Origin: a virus | Reading direction: 5' to 3' (one strand) | DNA length: 26,249 bases | Virus record (IMG/VR): IMGVR_UViG_3300042401_001409 | Span: 1-26,249 of that record | Shown here: one piece after another, positions 14,185-20,900 of the stretch | How positions within the stretch are numbered: position 1 is the stretch's first letter | Layout of the letters: each line of letters starts with the position of its first letter | Position numbers and translations under genes: made by a program | Notes under the pieces: generated by a model | What the model was told of the DNA's origin: nothing | What the model saw: the letters and a program-made list of their open reading frames with translations, nothing else | The model's database searches: none

Positions 14185-14724
14185 ATGATTATAAAAGAAT
14201 TAACCCTTAATGGCAAACAACTTATAGTTTTTGATGATGTATTTAGTTATAGTGAAAGACTTAATTTTTATTCTTTTTTTACTTCAGGGCCGTTTAGATT
14301 TAACGGAACAGCAAATCCGGAGCTTAATGCAAACCTTAGAGAATACATTCAAAGCAATTATTCTCAAGAAGATTTAAAAAATTCAAAATTTTTTTCTCCT
14401 TATCTTATTAATATACTTAGAAAATATATTAAAAATAAAGTAATTACTCGAAGTTATGTTTTTAGTTCTAATTTTTTAACCAGACATTATTTTCATAGTG
14501 ATCCTGGAGGTCTTACACTTCTTTATTATGCCAATCTTGAGTGGTCTATTAATGATGGGGGGGAAACTTTATTTGTTAACGACTTAATAGATGAAGTACT
14601 TTATACGTCTTTATTTAAACCTGGCCGGATTGTTTTGTTTGATTCATCTATTCCTCATAAAAGCAACACTATTCCTGTAACTACTACAAATTTTAGATTT
14701 TCATTTGTAATGAATTTTGAATAA
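14185..14724 (+). CDS. second 2-oxoglutarate/Fe(II)-dependent oxygenase
   Basis: The 179 residues have the complete iron and cosubstrate set: H and D in RHYFHSDPGGLTLLYY, the distal histidine in VLFDSSIPHKSNTI and the arginine in NFRFSFVMNFE. NDGGETLFVND between them is typical of prolyl-hydroxylase-like enzymes. It is only distantly similar to the oxygenase at 11621, so this is not a recent duplication. The gene is strikingly AT-rich, with many TTT, AAT and ATT codons, unlike its neighbours on both sides, which points to separate acquisition. The substrate is unknown. Confidence 0.8.
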   Translation: MIIKELTLNGKQLIVFDDVFSYSERLNFYSFFTSGPFRFNGTANPELNANLREYIQSNYSQEDLKNSKFFSPYLINILRKYIKNKVITRSYVFSSNFLTRHYFHSDPGGLTLLYYANLEWSINDGGETLFVNDLIDEVLYTSLFKPGRIVLFDSSIPHKSNTIPVTTTNFRFSFVMNFE

Positions 14725-14725
14725 T

Positions 14726-14733
14726 CATAAATA
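14726..14733 (+). promoter_or_regulatory. possible late promoter
   Basis: CATAAATA differs by one base from the T4 late octamer TATAAATA and lies 26 bases before the ATG at 14759, the right distance for a late transcript start. One mismatch in AT-rich DNA makes this weak. Confidence 0.3.
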
Positions 14734-14758
14734 ATAGTAAATAATCCTCGGAGAAACA

Positions 14759-15910
14759 ATGAAGTTATTTAAATCTATTAGAGAAGGCAACTACGTAGAA
14801 CCTGGTGTATCGCAAGTTGACGATGCTCCTGAAGATCCTTTGTCTTTCGTAGAGATCAAACCTAAGAAAACTAAAGTAGTTAAGGAAGATCTTCAAGAAG
14901 CAGTCTCTGTCAAGAAAGAAAAACATTCATGGGGAACTATGATGACTGTTCATCATGGCTCGGATACCTCTTATCCTCTCCACCCTGAACACCAGTCTGC
15001 TATTAAAAAGCTAAGACCTGGTATGAAGACGACATTTAAAGACGAGACTAATTCTACAGTTCATGCTCACCGTGAAGGCGATACAGTTCATTTGACTCGT
15101 CCTAAGTCAGGAAGTACTCTTACTTCATTACCCTATCATCACTTTGATACTTCTGAGCACGCTAAACCTGCTTCCAAGAAGCCTGCCGGGGAATATGATC
15201 GTAAGGTAACGGATCACCTTAAAAAGAAATATAACGAGGAAAATATGGTAGAAACTAAAGGTGCCCCTAAAGGCTTTCACTTTACTAAAGATGGTAAGCT
15301 TAAACGAGGTGATGCCGATCAAGACGGCAAAGGCGGTCCTATGCTTCGTTCTGATCCTTTGGATAAGCAACGTAATAAGATTCCTGCAGTTTCAGAAGGT
15401 ATTAACTTTGCCGCTATATGGGACGGTATTAAGTCAGTTCACGAAGAAATCAAAACTACCCATGAAGATCCTTTAGTTGTTACAAGGGATGAAGAAGGTA
15501 ATATTCATACTCATGCTAATCTCTCTGTTGCCAATGCTATTCATGGTACAAATGTAAAGCATCAAGCCATTCATACTAATAAAAAAGTACAGGATGGTAA
15601 ATTTACATTCGAATTGTCTAAGCACCATGCAGGTGCTTTGAAAGAAGATGCCCCCTTCGATCCTGTTGCTCATAAGAAAGAACTAGATAAATTGATGGGT
15701 AAGCATATGGCGGCACATACTGAAACTTCTAAATTAATTAGCGCTAAAGCTCCTCAAGAAGCAATTAATAAAGCTCAAGAACGAAATAACGCTATTAAGG
15801 CTGAAATTCGTGCTCACAAAGATAAAGTACCTAAAGGTCCTGCTAAGAAGGATGGGGGACCTGGTGACTATTACGCCAGTAAGAAACCTGGTGAATATAC
15901 GGGTGACTGA
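14759..15910 (+). CDS. hydrophilic 383-residue phage protein, possibly virion-associated
   Basis: The start follows CGGAG (14749-14753) and opens MKLFKSIREGNYVEPG. The protein is very hydrophilic, rich in K, H, D, E and G, with no cysteine and no membrane segment. Visible segments are PLHPEHQSAIKKLRPG near 77-92, HFTKDGKLKRGDADQDGKGG at about 174-193, and an alanine- and lysine-rich C-terminal helix. The KLKRGDADQDG segment seems to recur in marine T4-like phages, but I cannot give a function. Its low complexity and possible late promoter suggest a scaffold-like or internal virion protein; this is a guess. Confidence 0.7.
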   Translation: MKLFKSIREGNYVEPGVSQVDDAPEDPLSFVEIKPKKTKVVKEDLQEAVSVKKEKHSWGTMMTVHHGSDTSYPLHPEHQSAIKKLRPGMKTTFKDETNSTVHAHREGDTVHLTRPKSGSTLTSLPYHHFDTSEHAKPASKKPAGEYDRKVTDHLKKKYNEENMVETKGAPKGFHFTKDGKLKRGDADQDGKGGPMLRSDPLDKQRNKIPAVSEGINFAAIWDGIKSVHEEIKTTHEDPLVVTRDEEGNIHTHANLSVANAIHGTNVKHQAIHTNKKVQDGKFTFELSKHHAGALKEDAPFDPVAHKKELDKLMGKHMAAHTETSKLISAKAPQEAINKAQERNNAIKAEIRAHKDKVPKGPAKKDGGPGDYYASKKPGEYTGD

Positions 15911-15920
15911 TTAGTAGTTG

Positions 15921-15941
15921 GCTCTTTCCAAAAGAAAGAGC
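15921..15941 (+). terminator. hairpin after the 383-residue gene
   Basis: GCTCTTTC (15921-15928) and GAAAGAGC (15934-15941) form a perfect 8-bp stem with the loop CAAAA. No run of T follows, so it may be a factor-dependent terminator or an mRNA 3'-end stabiliser. Confidence 0.45.
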
Positions 15942-15972
15942 GAGGCCTTGCTTACTATACATCTTCATCCAT

Positions 15973-16224
15973 ATGGATTGGCAACATATTGACTCCCAAC
16001 TACACTTTGCTCAAGAACTACTGGGTGAATCAGATCACGGTCTTATTACAAACATGTATATACGCGGTCCGTATGGTACAGTAAAAGGTTATGATATAGG
16101 TTATATTGACTCAGGCTACTATGAGCAATATCCGGGTAGATTATGGGATTTATATAAAGATATACTAGCAGTGCTAGATGGACACTATCACTGCTGTTTA
16201 TCAGGTCGGGTTTGGAATCTTTGA
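15973..16224 (+). CDS. small hypothetical protein
   Basis: The 83 residues begin MDWQHIDSQLHFAQELLGES and contain many aromatic and acidic residues (YDIGYIDSGYYEQYPGRLWDLY). No family is recognised and no membrane segment is present. No clear Shine-Dalgarno precedes the ATG. The last 37 bases overlap the 3' end of the convergent minus-strand gene. Confidence 0.55.
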   Translation: MDWQHIDSQLHFAQELLGESDHGLITNMYIRGPYGTVKGYDIGYIDSGYYEQYPGRLWDLYKDILAVLDGHYHCCLSGRVWNL

Positions 16225-16418
16225 AACTTTCGCTGTTGCCACCTCATAAGCCAAGGGCTGATATGTGCCGCCGCCATAATCAACCACATAATAGGCATTT
16301 CTAAAGTGAATGCACCACAGATGTTGTGGTGAGAGTATACATAGCTGACTATTGCTCCTATCAAGAATGTGGGTGCTGGAGCAAGACTAAAAAAGGTATT
16401 GAGTTTTCTCATACACAT
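16188..16418 (-). CDS. small multi-pass membrane protein on the minus strand
   Basis: The 76-residue minus-strand frame starts MCMRKLNTFFSLAPAPTFLIGAI; a second ATG two codons in (16412) is an alternative start. Two hydrophobic stretches are visible, at about 9-28 and 37-55, followed by the basic tail WQQRKFQRFQTRPDKQQ. It should be a two-pass inner-membrane protein with its C-terminus in the cytoplasm. On its strand TATAAT (16428-16423) lies only 4 bases before the first ATG, so the transcript may be leaderless. It runs against all neighbours except the NUMOD3 gene. Function unknown. Confidence 0.55.
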   Translation of the reverse strand: MCMRKLNTFFSLAPAPTFLIGAIVSYVYSHHNICGAFTLEMPIMWLIMAAAHISPWLMRWQQRKFQRFQTRPDKQQ

Positions 16419-16429
16419 ATTTATTATAC

Positions 16430-16464
16430 AAAAGCTTAGGAATAGTAACCTTGAGCTTTTTTTT
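16430..16464 (+). terminator. hairpin with T tract, likely rho-independent terminator
   Basis: AAAAGCT (16430-16436) pairs with AGCTTTT (16454-16460) around a 17-base loop and is followed by four more T residues. It would end rightward transcription from upstream. The long loop makes the call moderate. Confidence 0.45.
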
Positions 16465-16467
16465 AGC

Positions 16468-16476
16468 TGCTATAAT
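16468..16476 (+). promoter_or_regulatory. extended -10 promoter
   Basis: TGCTATAAT carries the TGn extension of a -10 box, which can work without a good -35; TTGAGC upstream is only 14 bases away. It would drive the cupin-like gene at 16539. GTAAC occurs at 16445-16449. Confidence 0.4.
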
Positions 16477-16538
16477 ATTACAGCAGGAAAAATCTTTTAA
16501 ACAAACTCAATTATGGATTGACTAACTAAGGAAAATAT

Positions 16539-16988
16539 ATGAATAACCCTATTATTAAAATACTAGCTGTAAGTAATGTCTATTGTAGATTAATGAATTT
16601 TGTCAAAGCAGGTGATGTAGAAAACGGTCACTGTCATATATTTGATCACGGTACTTTATTATCTACGGGTAAGGTGCTTGTAGAGATGTTTGATAAAAAA
16701 GATAGAGTTATCGCTTCTAGTACCCATGAAGCCCCCTCGTTTATTTTTATTGCTAAAGATACCAAGCATAGAATAACTGCACTACAAGATAACACGGTTG
16801 CAGCCTGTATTCATGCAATAAGAGATGTTGATCAAGACTTAATCGACCCATCTTACTTTGTAAATCAAATTGAGTTAGCCGATAATCTTAAAGAATCATC
16901 AATCACTGAAAAACCCATCTTAAACGATGAGGTGAAAGCTGGTTTTATTAATAAGCCAAATATAGTTAAAGTTTTTCATAACTTCTAA
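16539..16988 (+). CDS. cupin-like protein
   Basis: The 149 residues contain a likely single beta-barrel of the cupin type: the ENGHCHIFDHGTLLSTGKVLVEM segment at about 28-50, with histidines that could bind metal, and FIFIAKDTKHRITALQDNTVAACIHAIR further on, the usual second cupin half. The C-terminal 40 residues are outside the barrel. Enzymatic or binding roles are both possible. A Shine-Dalgarno (AAGGAAA, about 16528) precedes the start. It is a single-gene transcript between a terminator-like hairpin and the CGTAAC promoter at 17000. Confidence 0.55.
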   Translation: MNNPIIKILAVSNVYCRLMNFVKAGDVENGHCHIFDHGTLLSTGKVLVEMFDKKDRVIASSTHEAPSFIFIAKDTKHRITALQDNTVAACIHAIRDVDQDLIDPSYFVNQIELADNLKESSITEKPILNDEVKAGFINKPNIVKVFHNF

Positions 16989-16991
16989 TAA

Positions 16992-17028
16992 CGTAACGGT
17001 TGCCGTAACTGATAAATTAGGTTATAAT
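16992..17028 (+). promoter_or_regulatory. CGTAAC-box promoter
   Basis: Two CGTAAC boxes (16992-16997 and 17004-17009) flank TTGCCG (17000-17005). A 17-base spacer leads to TATAAT (17023-17028). ACGG-TTG-CCGT is also an inverted repeat centred on the -35. It drives the operon from 17050. Confidence 0.7.
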
Positions 17029-17049
17029 AACGCATTGTAAGGAGATATG

Positions 17050-17376
17050 ATGCGTTATTTTTTCAATGATGTTGAAGTTACCGAAGCAGAATATAAGGAA
17101 TTGATTTCGAAATCTACCCCTGAAGTTCCTGCTAAATTTGTTATGACTGCTCCCGTAGTAAAAGTCGACCCTAAAACTAAACCTAGTCCTAAGAAAAGTG
17201 TTGCAAAGCCTGCCTCTTTAGGTTCATCTAAAATCGATCAAGCTATTGAATTGTTTACGAACAATCAAGGTCTAACCGATGCACAATTTATTACTCTCTT
17301 TCAGTTGAAGCTGGGCGATATATCTAAAGGTAACGCCTCTATCTACTTGAAGAAGGTGAAGGAAAGAACTAAATGA
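17050..17376 (+). CDS. putative HTH DNA-binding protein
   Basis: The start at 17050 is preferred over the adjacent ATG at 17047 because GGAG (17041-17044) is then five bases away. The 108 residues have an N-terminal part (MRYFFNDVEVTEAEYKELIS), a proline- and lysine-rich linker, and a C-terminal helical domain: SKIDQAIELFTNNQGLTDAQ followed by LGDISKGNASIYLKKV. The last segment fits a recognition helix and matches ILGVSRSNAFVYHTKA in the protein at 25977. I infer DNA binding. It is the first gene of a CGTAAC-box operon, which could be self-regulation. Confidence 0.6.
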   Translation: MRYFFNDVEVTEAEYKELISKSTPEVPAKFVMTAPVVKVDPKTKPSPKKSVAKPASLGSSKIDQAIELFTNNQGLTDAQFITLFQLKLGDISKGNASIYLKKVKERTK

Positions 17377-17870
17377 GAACAATATATCTAGATATGGATG
17401 GGGTGGTTGCAGACTTTGATACGTTTGTCTCTTCCCTTCTAGGCCGCCCTGTTGGGTGGAATGATTCTAAGCATGATCTTACGAACGAAGAGTGGTGCAA
17501 GCTTGCCTCTGTCGATCGTTTATACTATCAACTTCCTCTTATGCCTGATGCAACGAAACTTGTTGCATATGTAAAGAGCTTATCTACAAGGTTCAATGTG
17601 CAGTTTCTTACTGCCGTGCCTCGTCGTACCACTATGCCATCGGCTCGAGATGACAAGCAAGCCTGGGTTGATAAGTATTTTCCAGGTATGAGAATGGATA
17701 TAGGTCCTTTCAGCCATGATAAACAAAAATGGTGTTCTCCGGGTGATATTCTAGTTGATGATCGTCCTTCTAACATTGAGGAATGGAATGCCGCTGGAGG
17801 CATTGCTATCTATCACCTAGGGGATATAAATGCTACGATTAAACGTCTTAATGAGGTAATCGATGGATGA
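17373..17870 (+). CDS. 5'(3')-deoxyribonucleotidase (HAD family)
   Basis: The 165 residues begin MRTIYLDMDGVVADFDTFV, with the HAD nucleophile D7 and acid D9 in DMDGVVADF, the family form for nucleotidases. FLTAVPRR is motif 2, the lysine lies in SHDKQKW, and ILVDDRPSNIEEWNAAGG is the acidic motif 4. It would dephosphorylate dNMPs, mainly dUMP or dTMP, and so adjust nucleotide pools; modified phages often carry such enzymes. It overlaps its neighbours by 4 bases upstream and 8 downstream. All motifs are intact. Confidence 0.9.
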   Translation: MRTIYLDMDGVVADFDTFVSSLLGRPVGWNDSKHDLTNEEWCKLASVDRLYYQLPLMPDATKLVAYVKSLSTRFNVQFLTAVPRRTTMPSARDDKQAWVDKYFPGMRMDIGPFSHDKQKWCSPGDILVDDRPSNIEEWNAAGGIAIYHLGDINATIKRLNEVIDG

Positions 17871-18288
17871 GGATTTTGACTTTAATTTTCCTATGGAAAT
17901 AGACTTTGAGAAAATACTAACTAATAATAGTATACTTCCCATGGTGAGGTTGCTTGCCGCCGATCTAATGAAGAACCCCTATATGTCTATAGGGACGTTT
18001 CTTCAAAAGGCGAGAGCAGAAGATCTTCAGTTAATACTAGAAGCATCAGAGGATGAAGAGGATGAGAGGCTCAGCGATATTCTTCTCCTGGCAGAAATGT
18101 TAGCTAAGGCGGAAGGGGTAGAGACTGAATGTATTGAAGATGTTTATAAGCATTTAAATTCTTTCATTACCCTTGCCGCTGTTGCTTCCCTAGAACGCAA
18201 AGGTCTCATTCTGGCTGATTACGATGTAATGTCGTTCGGAGAAGAGTATGCACATAGTACCATAGCAAAGAGGAAGCCAAATGTCTGA
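17863..18288 (+). CDS. acidic helical hypothetical protein
   Basis: The 141 residues are strongly acidic and alpha-helical (EDEEDERLSDILLLAEMLAKAEG near 60-83), with a hydrophobic face but no membrane segment. The N-terminus DEDFDFNFPMEIDFEKI is acidic and aromatic. No family is recognised. It may be a protein-protein adaptor. It is coupled by short overlaps to the nucleotidase gene and to the following small gene. Confidence 0.65.
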   Translation: MDEDFDFNFPMEIDFEKILTNNSILPMVRLLAADLMKNPYMSIGTFLQKARAEDLQLILEASEDEEDERLSDILLLAEMLAKAEGVETECIEDVYKHLNSFITLAAVASLERKGLILADYDVMSFGEEYAHSTIAKRKPNV

Positions 18289-18469
18289 TGGAGGTAAAGG
18301 CTCTAAGTCCCGTCCTCTCGGCGTTGACTTTGATAAATACAGTAGTAACTGGGACGCTATTTTTTCTAAGTCTCCTAAGGAAATAGACGACGCAGTTATA
18401 GAAGACGAAGCATTTAAATTAATAGAAGAAAGAAACAAAAATGTTATATCAGATCAGAAGCCTGACTGA
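18281..18469 (+). CDS. small hypothetical protein
   Basis: The 62 residues begin MSDGGKGSKSRPLGVDFDKY and continue with an acidic helix (SPKEIDDAVIEDEAFKLI). The N-terminal GGKGSKSRPL pattern appears in small phage proteins, but no function is assigned. GGAG sits just inside the gene rather than upstream. It overlaps the previous gene by 8 bases and the next by 29. Confidence 0.6.
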   Translation: MSDGGKGSKSRPLGVDFDKYSSNWDAIFSKSPKEIDDAVIEDEAFKLIEERNKNVISDQKPD

Positions 18470-18872
18470 TAGCTTTTTTAGTTTGTTAAATCAAGACCCC
18501 GTACGCCCCCACATACCACATATACAGAGATTTGGCGATAGCAAGGACATTTTTGTCCTTAAAGATGATGAAAACAAAGCAAAAGCTATCACATGTGTAT
18601 CGTATCAACCATCTATTCCTTCCTCCGAAAGTGAATTATTCATTGACGGGCAAGCAGACACAGCGGTATTTTATACCATCTGGAGTTATGTACCTGGGGC
18701 AGGAAGAAACCTAATCTTTGATGCAGTAAAACATATCAAAGAAACTAAACCAGAAATCAAACGATTTGTCACTCTTTCCCCTAAGACAGAGATGGCAAAG
18801 AACTTTCATCATAAAAACGGTGCAATTACCTACAGGGAGAATCAAGAATCCGTTAACTATGAATATTGTTAG
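18441..18872 (+). CDS. GNAT-like acetyltransferase
   Basis: The 143 residues have the layout of a small GNAT: central strand AVFYTIWSYVPGAGRNLIFDAVKHI, where PGAGRNL fits the acetyl-CoA pyrophosphate loop (Q/RxxGxG/A), and a later strand KRFVTLSPKTEMAKNFHHKNGA, typical of the C-terminal half. The predicted role is transfer of an acetyl group to an amine, on a protein or a small molecule; the substrate is unknown. If the phage base carries a free amine, that amine is one possible target, but nothing links them. The gene ends just before a late promoter. Confidence 0.6.
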   Translation: MLYQIRSLTDSFFSLLNQDPVRPHIPHIQRFGDSKDIFVLKDDENKAKAITCVSYQPSIPSSESELFIDGQADTAVFYTIWSYVPGAGRNLIFDAVKHIKETKPEIKRFVTLSPKTEMAKNFHHKNGAITYRENQESVNYEYC

Positions 18873-18874
18873 AC

Positions 18875-18882
18875 TATAAATA
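18875..18882 (+). promoter_or_regulatory. T4-type late promoter
   Basis: TATAAATA is an exact match to the T4 late promoter octamer recognised by gp55. It lies in the 40-base gap before the gene at 18913, and AAAGGA precedes that ATG. Confidence 0.6.
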
Positions 18883-18912
18883 TATAAAAATATTTTTTAA
18901 AGGATACCTCCT

Positions 18913-19230
18913 ATGGCCTCTTTACTTATAACAATAAACCGTCCATCCTTTGGATTCGATTCAGACCTTTTATGCTTAAAAAACTTTACTCCTCTTCATG
19001 AGCAAAGTTTTAGAATCAAAGAAATTATAAGTAATATTTTTCCAAGCTCGGAATATACTTTAACATGGTCTGATGATTTAAAAAATGTTTATTTAAAGGT
19101 AAGTAATAACTCTGAAGATAATACCCAGTTACTTAATTATTTAAACGACTCTTCATCTAGTATTTTTACAGATATTCAAGCCTTATATGAAAATACTGAT
19201 GTTTCATTTAAATCTGAATTTATAGAATAG
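18913..19230 (+). CDS. hypothetical protein under a late promoter
   Basis: The 105 residues start MASLLITINRPSFGFDSDLL and are polar, serine- and asparagine-rich, with the C-terminal segment NDSSSSIFTDIQALYENTD. The gene is AT-rich compared with its upstream neighbours. No family is recognised and no membrane segment is present. Its exact late octamer suggests expression with virion genes, so a structural or assembly role is possible but not shown. A hairpin overlaps its stop codon. Confidence 0.65.
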   Translation: MASLLITINRPSFGFDSDLLCLKNFTPLHEQSFRIKEIISNIFPSSEYTLTWSDDLKNVYLKVSNNSEDNTQLLNYLNDSSSSIFTDIQALYENTDVSFKSEFIE

Positions 19231-19248
19231 TAACTAGTTATAGTTACT
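19229..19248 (+). terminator. GTAAC-type hairpin, copy 1
   Basis: AGTAACTAGTTATAGTTACT is a perfect 8-bp stem with loop GTTA, starting inside the stop codon of the previous gene and followed by TTT. A nearly identical hairpin lies at 25871-25890. It is probably a terminator. Confidence 0.55.
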
Positions 19249-19250
19249 TT

Positions 19251-19299
19251 CGTAACCCGTAACGTAACAGTTGCGGGTTTCCTTTTTTTGGTTTATAAT
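19251..19299 (+). promoter_or_regulatory. CGTAAC-box promoter with three boxes
   Basis: CGTAAC occurs at 19251, 19258 and 19263, each ending close to TTGCGG (19271-19276); a 17-base spacer leads to TATAAT (19294-19299). AACCCG (19254-19259) and CGGGTT (19274-19279) can also pair, and the spacer holds a run of seven T, so the element could double as a terminator. Confidence 0.65.
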
Positions 19300-19324
19300 A
19301 GATACATCTAAAGGAGATAACGAA

Positions 19325-19552
19325 ATGCAAGATTATTATAACGCCAAGTACACATATGATTACGATGATAAGCGTATGCGTTACGATGTGACTGAATGGT
19401 CTGCTCCTGTTAATGGAGTACGCTTGGGTAAAGTAGTATTTTACTCTGACGTAGAAGAAGAATGTATTGCAATGGCTGAAGAATATAACTATAATTACAA
19501 ATGCGGTCAAGAGTGGGAATTGTTCAACAACCAAGAATGTGAGTTTGTATGA
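19325..19552 (+). CDS. small acidic tyrosine-rich protein
   Basis: The start at 19325 follows AAAGGAG (19311-19317). The 75 residues (MQDYYNAKYTYDYDDKRMR...) are rich in tyrosine and acidic residues and end NNQECEFV. No family is recognised. It is the first gene of the operon from the three-box promoter and overlaps the next gene by ATGA. Small acidic proteins in this position are typical of early phage genes that bind host factors. Confidence 0.7.
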   Translation: MQDYYNAKYTYDYDDKRMRYDVTEWSAPVNGVRLGKVVFYSDVEEECIAMAEEYNYNYKCGQEWELFNNQECEFV

Positions 19553-19914
19553 AATTGTATATTTTTACCCAGGATCAAGAGAACTACGGCGCCCATGATT
19601 GGGATGGCGAGGGGGAGGTTCCCCAGTATTGGAAAGCCAAGGGCGGTACCGACTATATCGTCGACGTCGAAGGCTTTCGCTGGAACGAAGAGTTTGCCGA
19701 TAAGAAACTCCGTATGATCGTAGATGAACTCCGCTTCATCATCGATGAGTCTAGCGATTACTATCGTAGCAGTATTATTGGCTACGAGAAGGTCGAGGAT
19801 GACTTCATGACTGATTACGAGCAGTCACAATTGGAGTACGATGGTAAGGTCATGTACCCTGCTATTCGTAAGACCTACAACGAAATGATGTTGGTTAACT
19901 TGGAGAACGTATAA
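19549..19914 (+). CDS. acidic hypothetical protein
   Basis: The 121 residues begin MKLYIFTQDQENYGAHDWDG, then VPQYWKAKGGTDYIV and an acidic helical C-terminal half with YYRSSIIGYEKVEDDFMTDYE. I recall this start from other phage proteins but know no function. The base composition is more GC-rich than neighbouring genes. It overlaps the preceding gene by 4 bases and the following by 1. Confidence 0.7.
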   Translation: MKLYIFTQDQENYGAHDWDGEGEVPQYWKAKGGTDYIVDVEGFRWNEEFADKKLRMIVDELRFIIDESSDYYRSSIIGYEKVEDDFMTDYEQSQLEYDGKVMYPAIRKTYNEMMLVNLENV

Positions 19915-20219
19915 TGGCTGATCTGTATACTATTAAGAATCTCATGAACGAGATGGTTGAGCAATTGATCGATGATGAGTTTCGATTAGTAAAACCTACT
20001 GAGATCGGGTTAGATTCAAGAGCGGCTTATGATGTCTTTATTAACGAAGACAATATTGCTATTCGAAAAAATAATCGTCGTACCCTGGATTACTATGGCG
20101 GCTTTGAGTATGTGGATGAAGAGCACGTGACGGTGCTTGGAGACTATGTATTCTACTCTTCAGATGACGAGCGAGTTCAGGGTCACTTGGATGAGTTTTT
20201 CATGCAAGAGAAAGAATAA
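19914..20219 (+). CDS. acidic hypothetical protein
   Basis: The 101 residues begin MADLYTIKNLMNEMVEQLID. The protein is acidic and probably mixed alpha/beta, with FINEDNIAIRKNNRRTLDYYGGFEYV in the middle and a C-terminal helix (VQGHLDEFFMQEKE). No family is recognised. Its ATG overlaps the preceding stop (TAATG). Confidence 0.65.
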   Translation: MADLYTIKNLMNEMVEQLIDDEFRLVKPTEIGLDSRAAYDVFINEDNIAIRKNNRRTLDYYGGFEYVDEEHVTVLGDYVFYSSDDERVQGHLDEFFMQEKE

Positions 20220-20221
20220 AT

Positions 20222-20377
20222 ATGTGGCGAATTAGAAAAATTGGTGATGAAAACGGATACATTGCCCGCAATAAAGAGTTAGCTGTTCAGCTCTTAGATC
20301 AATTTAACCGCGAAAGCTTGGACTGGGAAATGGTAGAGATTACCGAATACGAACTTGGCGATCCAATGGAACAATAA
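20222..20377 (+). CDS. short hypothetical protein
   Basis: The 51 residues start MWRIRKIGDENGYIARNKEL and end ITEYELGDPMEQ. AAGAGAAAG lies upstream. The next gene begins with nearly the same ten bases (TATGTGGCGA), so the two starts may descend from a duplication. No function is known; the protein is short, soluble and acidic toward its end. Confidence 0.55.
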   Translation: MWRIRKIGDENGYIARNKELAVQLLDQFNRESLDWEMVEITEYELGDPMEQ

Positions 20378-20378
20378 T

Positions 20379-20561
20379 ATGTGGCGAAAGAGGGAGATTA
20401 TGGAAGCACAAAGACCTATTTTAGACGTTCTTATTGAAAAAGTTCCTACTGACGTTTCAGGTAAGTGGGTGAAGGTGGAAGATCTAAGACCTTTTGCGAT
20501 TGCAGTTGCAGACTACGTTCTTACGAGAATGGAGAGCAGTTCTAATGATTCCTCTATTTAA
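20379..20561 (+). CDS. short hypothetical protein
   Basis: The start at 20379 (MWRKREIMEAQRPILDVLIE) gives 60 residues; an alternative TTG at 20355 would overlap the previous gene. The protein is helical, ending in VADYVLTRMESSSNDSS. No family is recognised. It overlaps the next gene by 17 bases. Confidence 0.5.
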   Translation: MWRKREIMEAQRPILDVLIEKVPTDVSGKWVKVEDLRPFAIAVADYVLTRMESSSNDSSI

Positions 20562-20703
20562 GTTAACTGTAACAGATGAGTTTCATTCTGACTTCGTTTA
20601 CGAAACAAACGATAAGGAAGACGTCTTAGATAGGGTTGCCTTGTGGCTATCGCAATTGGATAATACTCCTATCTACAATTTAAATATAGAGGTTAATCAA
20701 TGA
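20545..20703 (+). CDS. short hypothetical protein
   Basis: The start at 20545 (MIPLFKLTVTDEFHSDFVYE) follows GGAGAG (20531-20536) and gives 52 residues. The pattern of a beta strand, acidic turn and helix (KEDVLDRVALWLSQL) looks like a compact domain. An upstream extension to 20494 lies inside the previous gene and is unlikely. It overlaps the next gene by ATGA. Function unknown. Confidence 0.55.
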   Translation: MIPLFKLTVTDEFHSDFVYETNDKEDVLDRVALWLSQLDNTPIYNLNIEVNQ

Positions 20704-20900
20704 CAGTTATATTCACTTGTGGTCATAAGGCCAAGGATAATGAGGATGGATGGACGATTTCTACCAAGGCATATACCAGGGAAAACAACAGAGCGGTTGA
20801 CTATAGAACGGTCTGTAATAATTGCTATCTCGTCTATGAGATGGAAGAACTCGTTCTCTTTGGCGAGGCAGATGTAGCCAAGTGGTTAGATGGAGAATAA
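20700..20900 (+). CDS. small putative zinc-binding protein
   Basis: The 66 residues begin MTVIFTCGHKAKDNEDGW; C7 and H9, with C39 and C42 in TVCNNCYLV, form a CxH...CxxC set that could bind one zinc, as in small zinc ribbons. The C-terminal helix is acidic. It overlaps the next gene by 11 bases. No family is assigned; binding to nucleic acid or to a host protein is possible. Confidence 0.55.
   Translation: MTVIFTCGHKAKDNEDGWTISTKAYTRENNRAVDYRTVCNNCYLVYEMEELVLFGEADVAKWLDGE

Noticed and set aside
16430-16538. tRNA or other stable RNA in the gap before the cupin-like gene
   Set aside because: No TTCRANY loop, acceptor stem or CCA pattern could be found. The gap is explained by a terminator-like hairpin and an extended -10.
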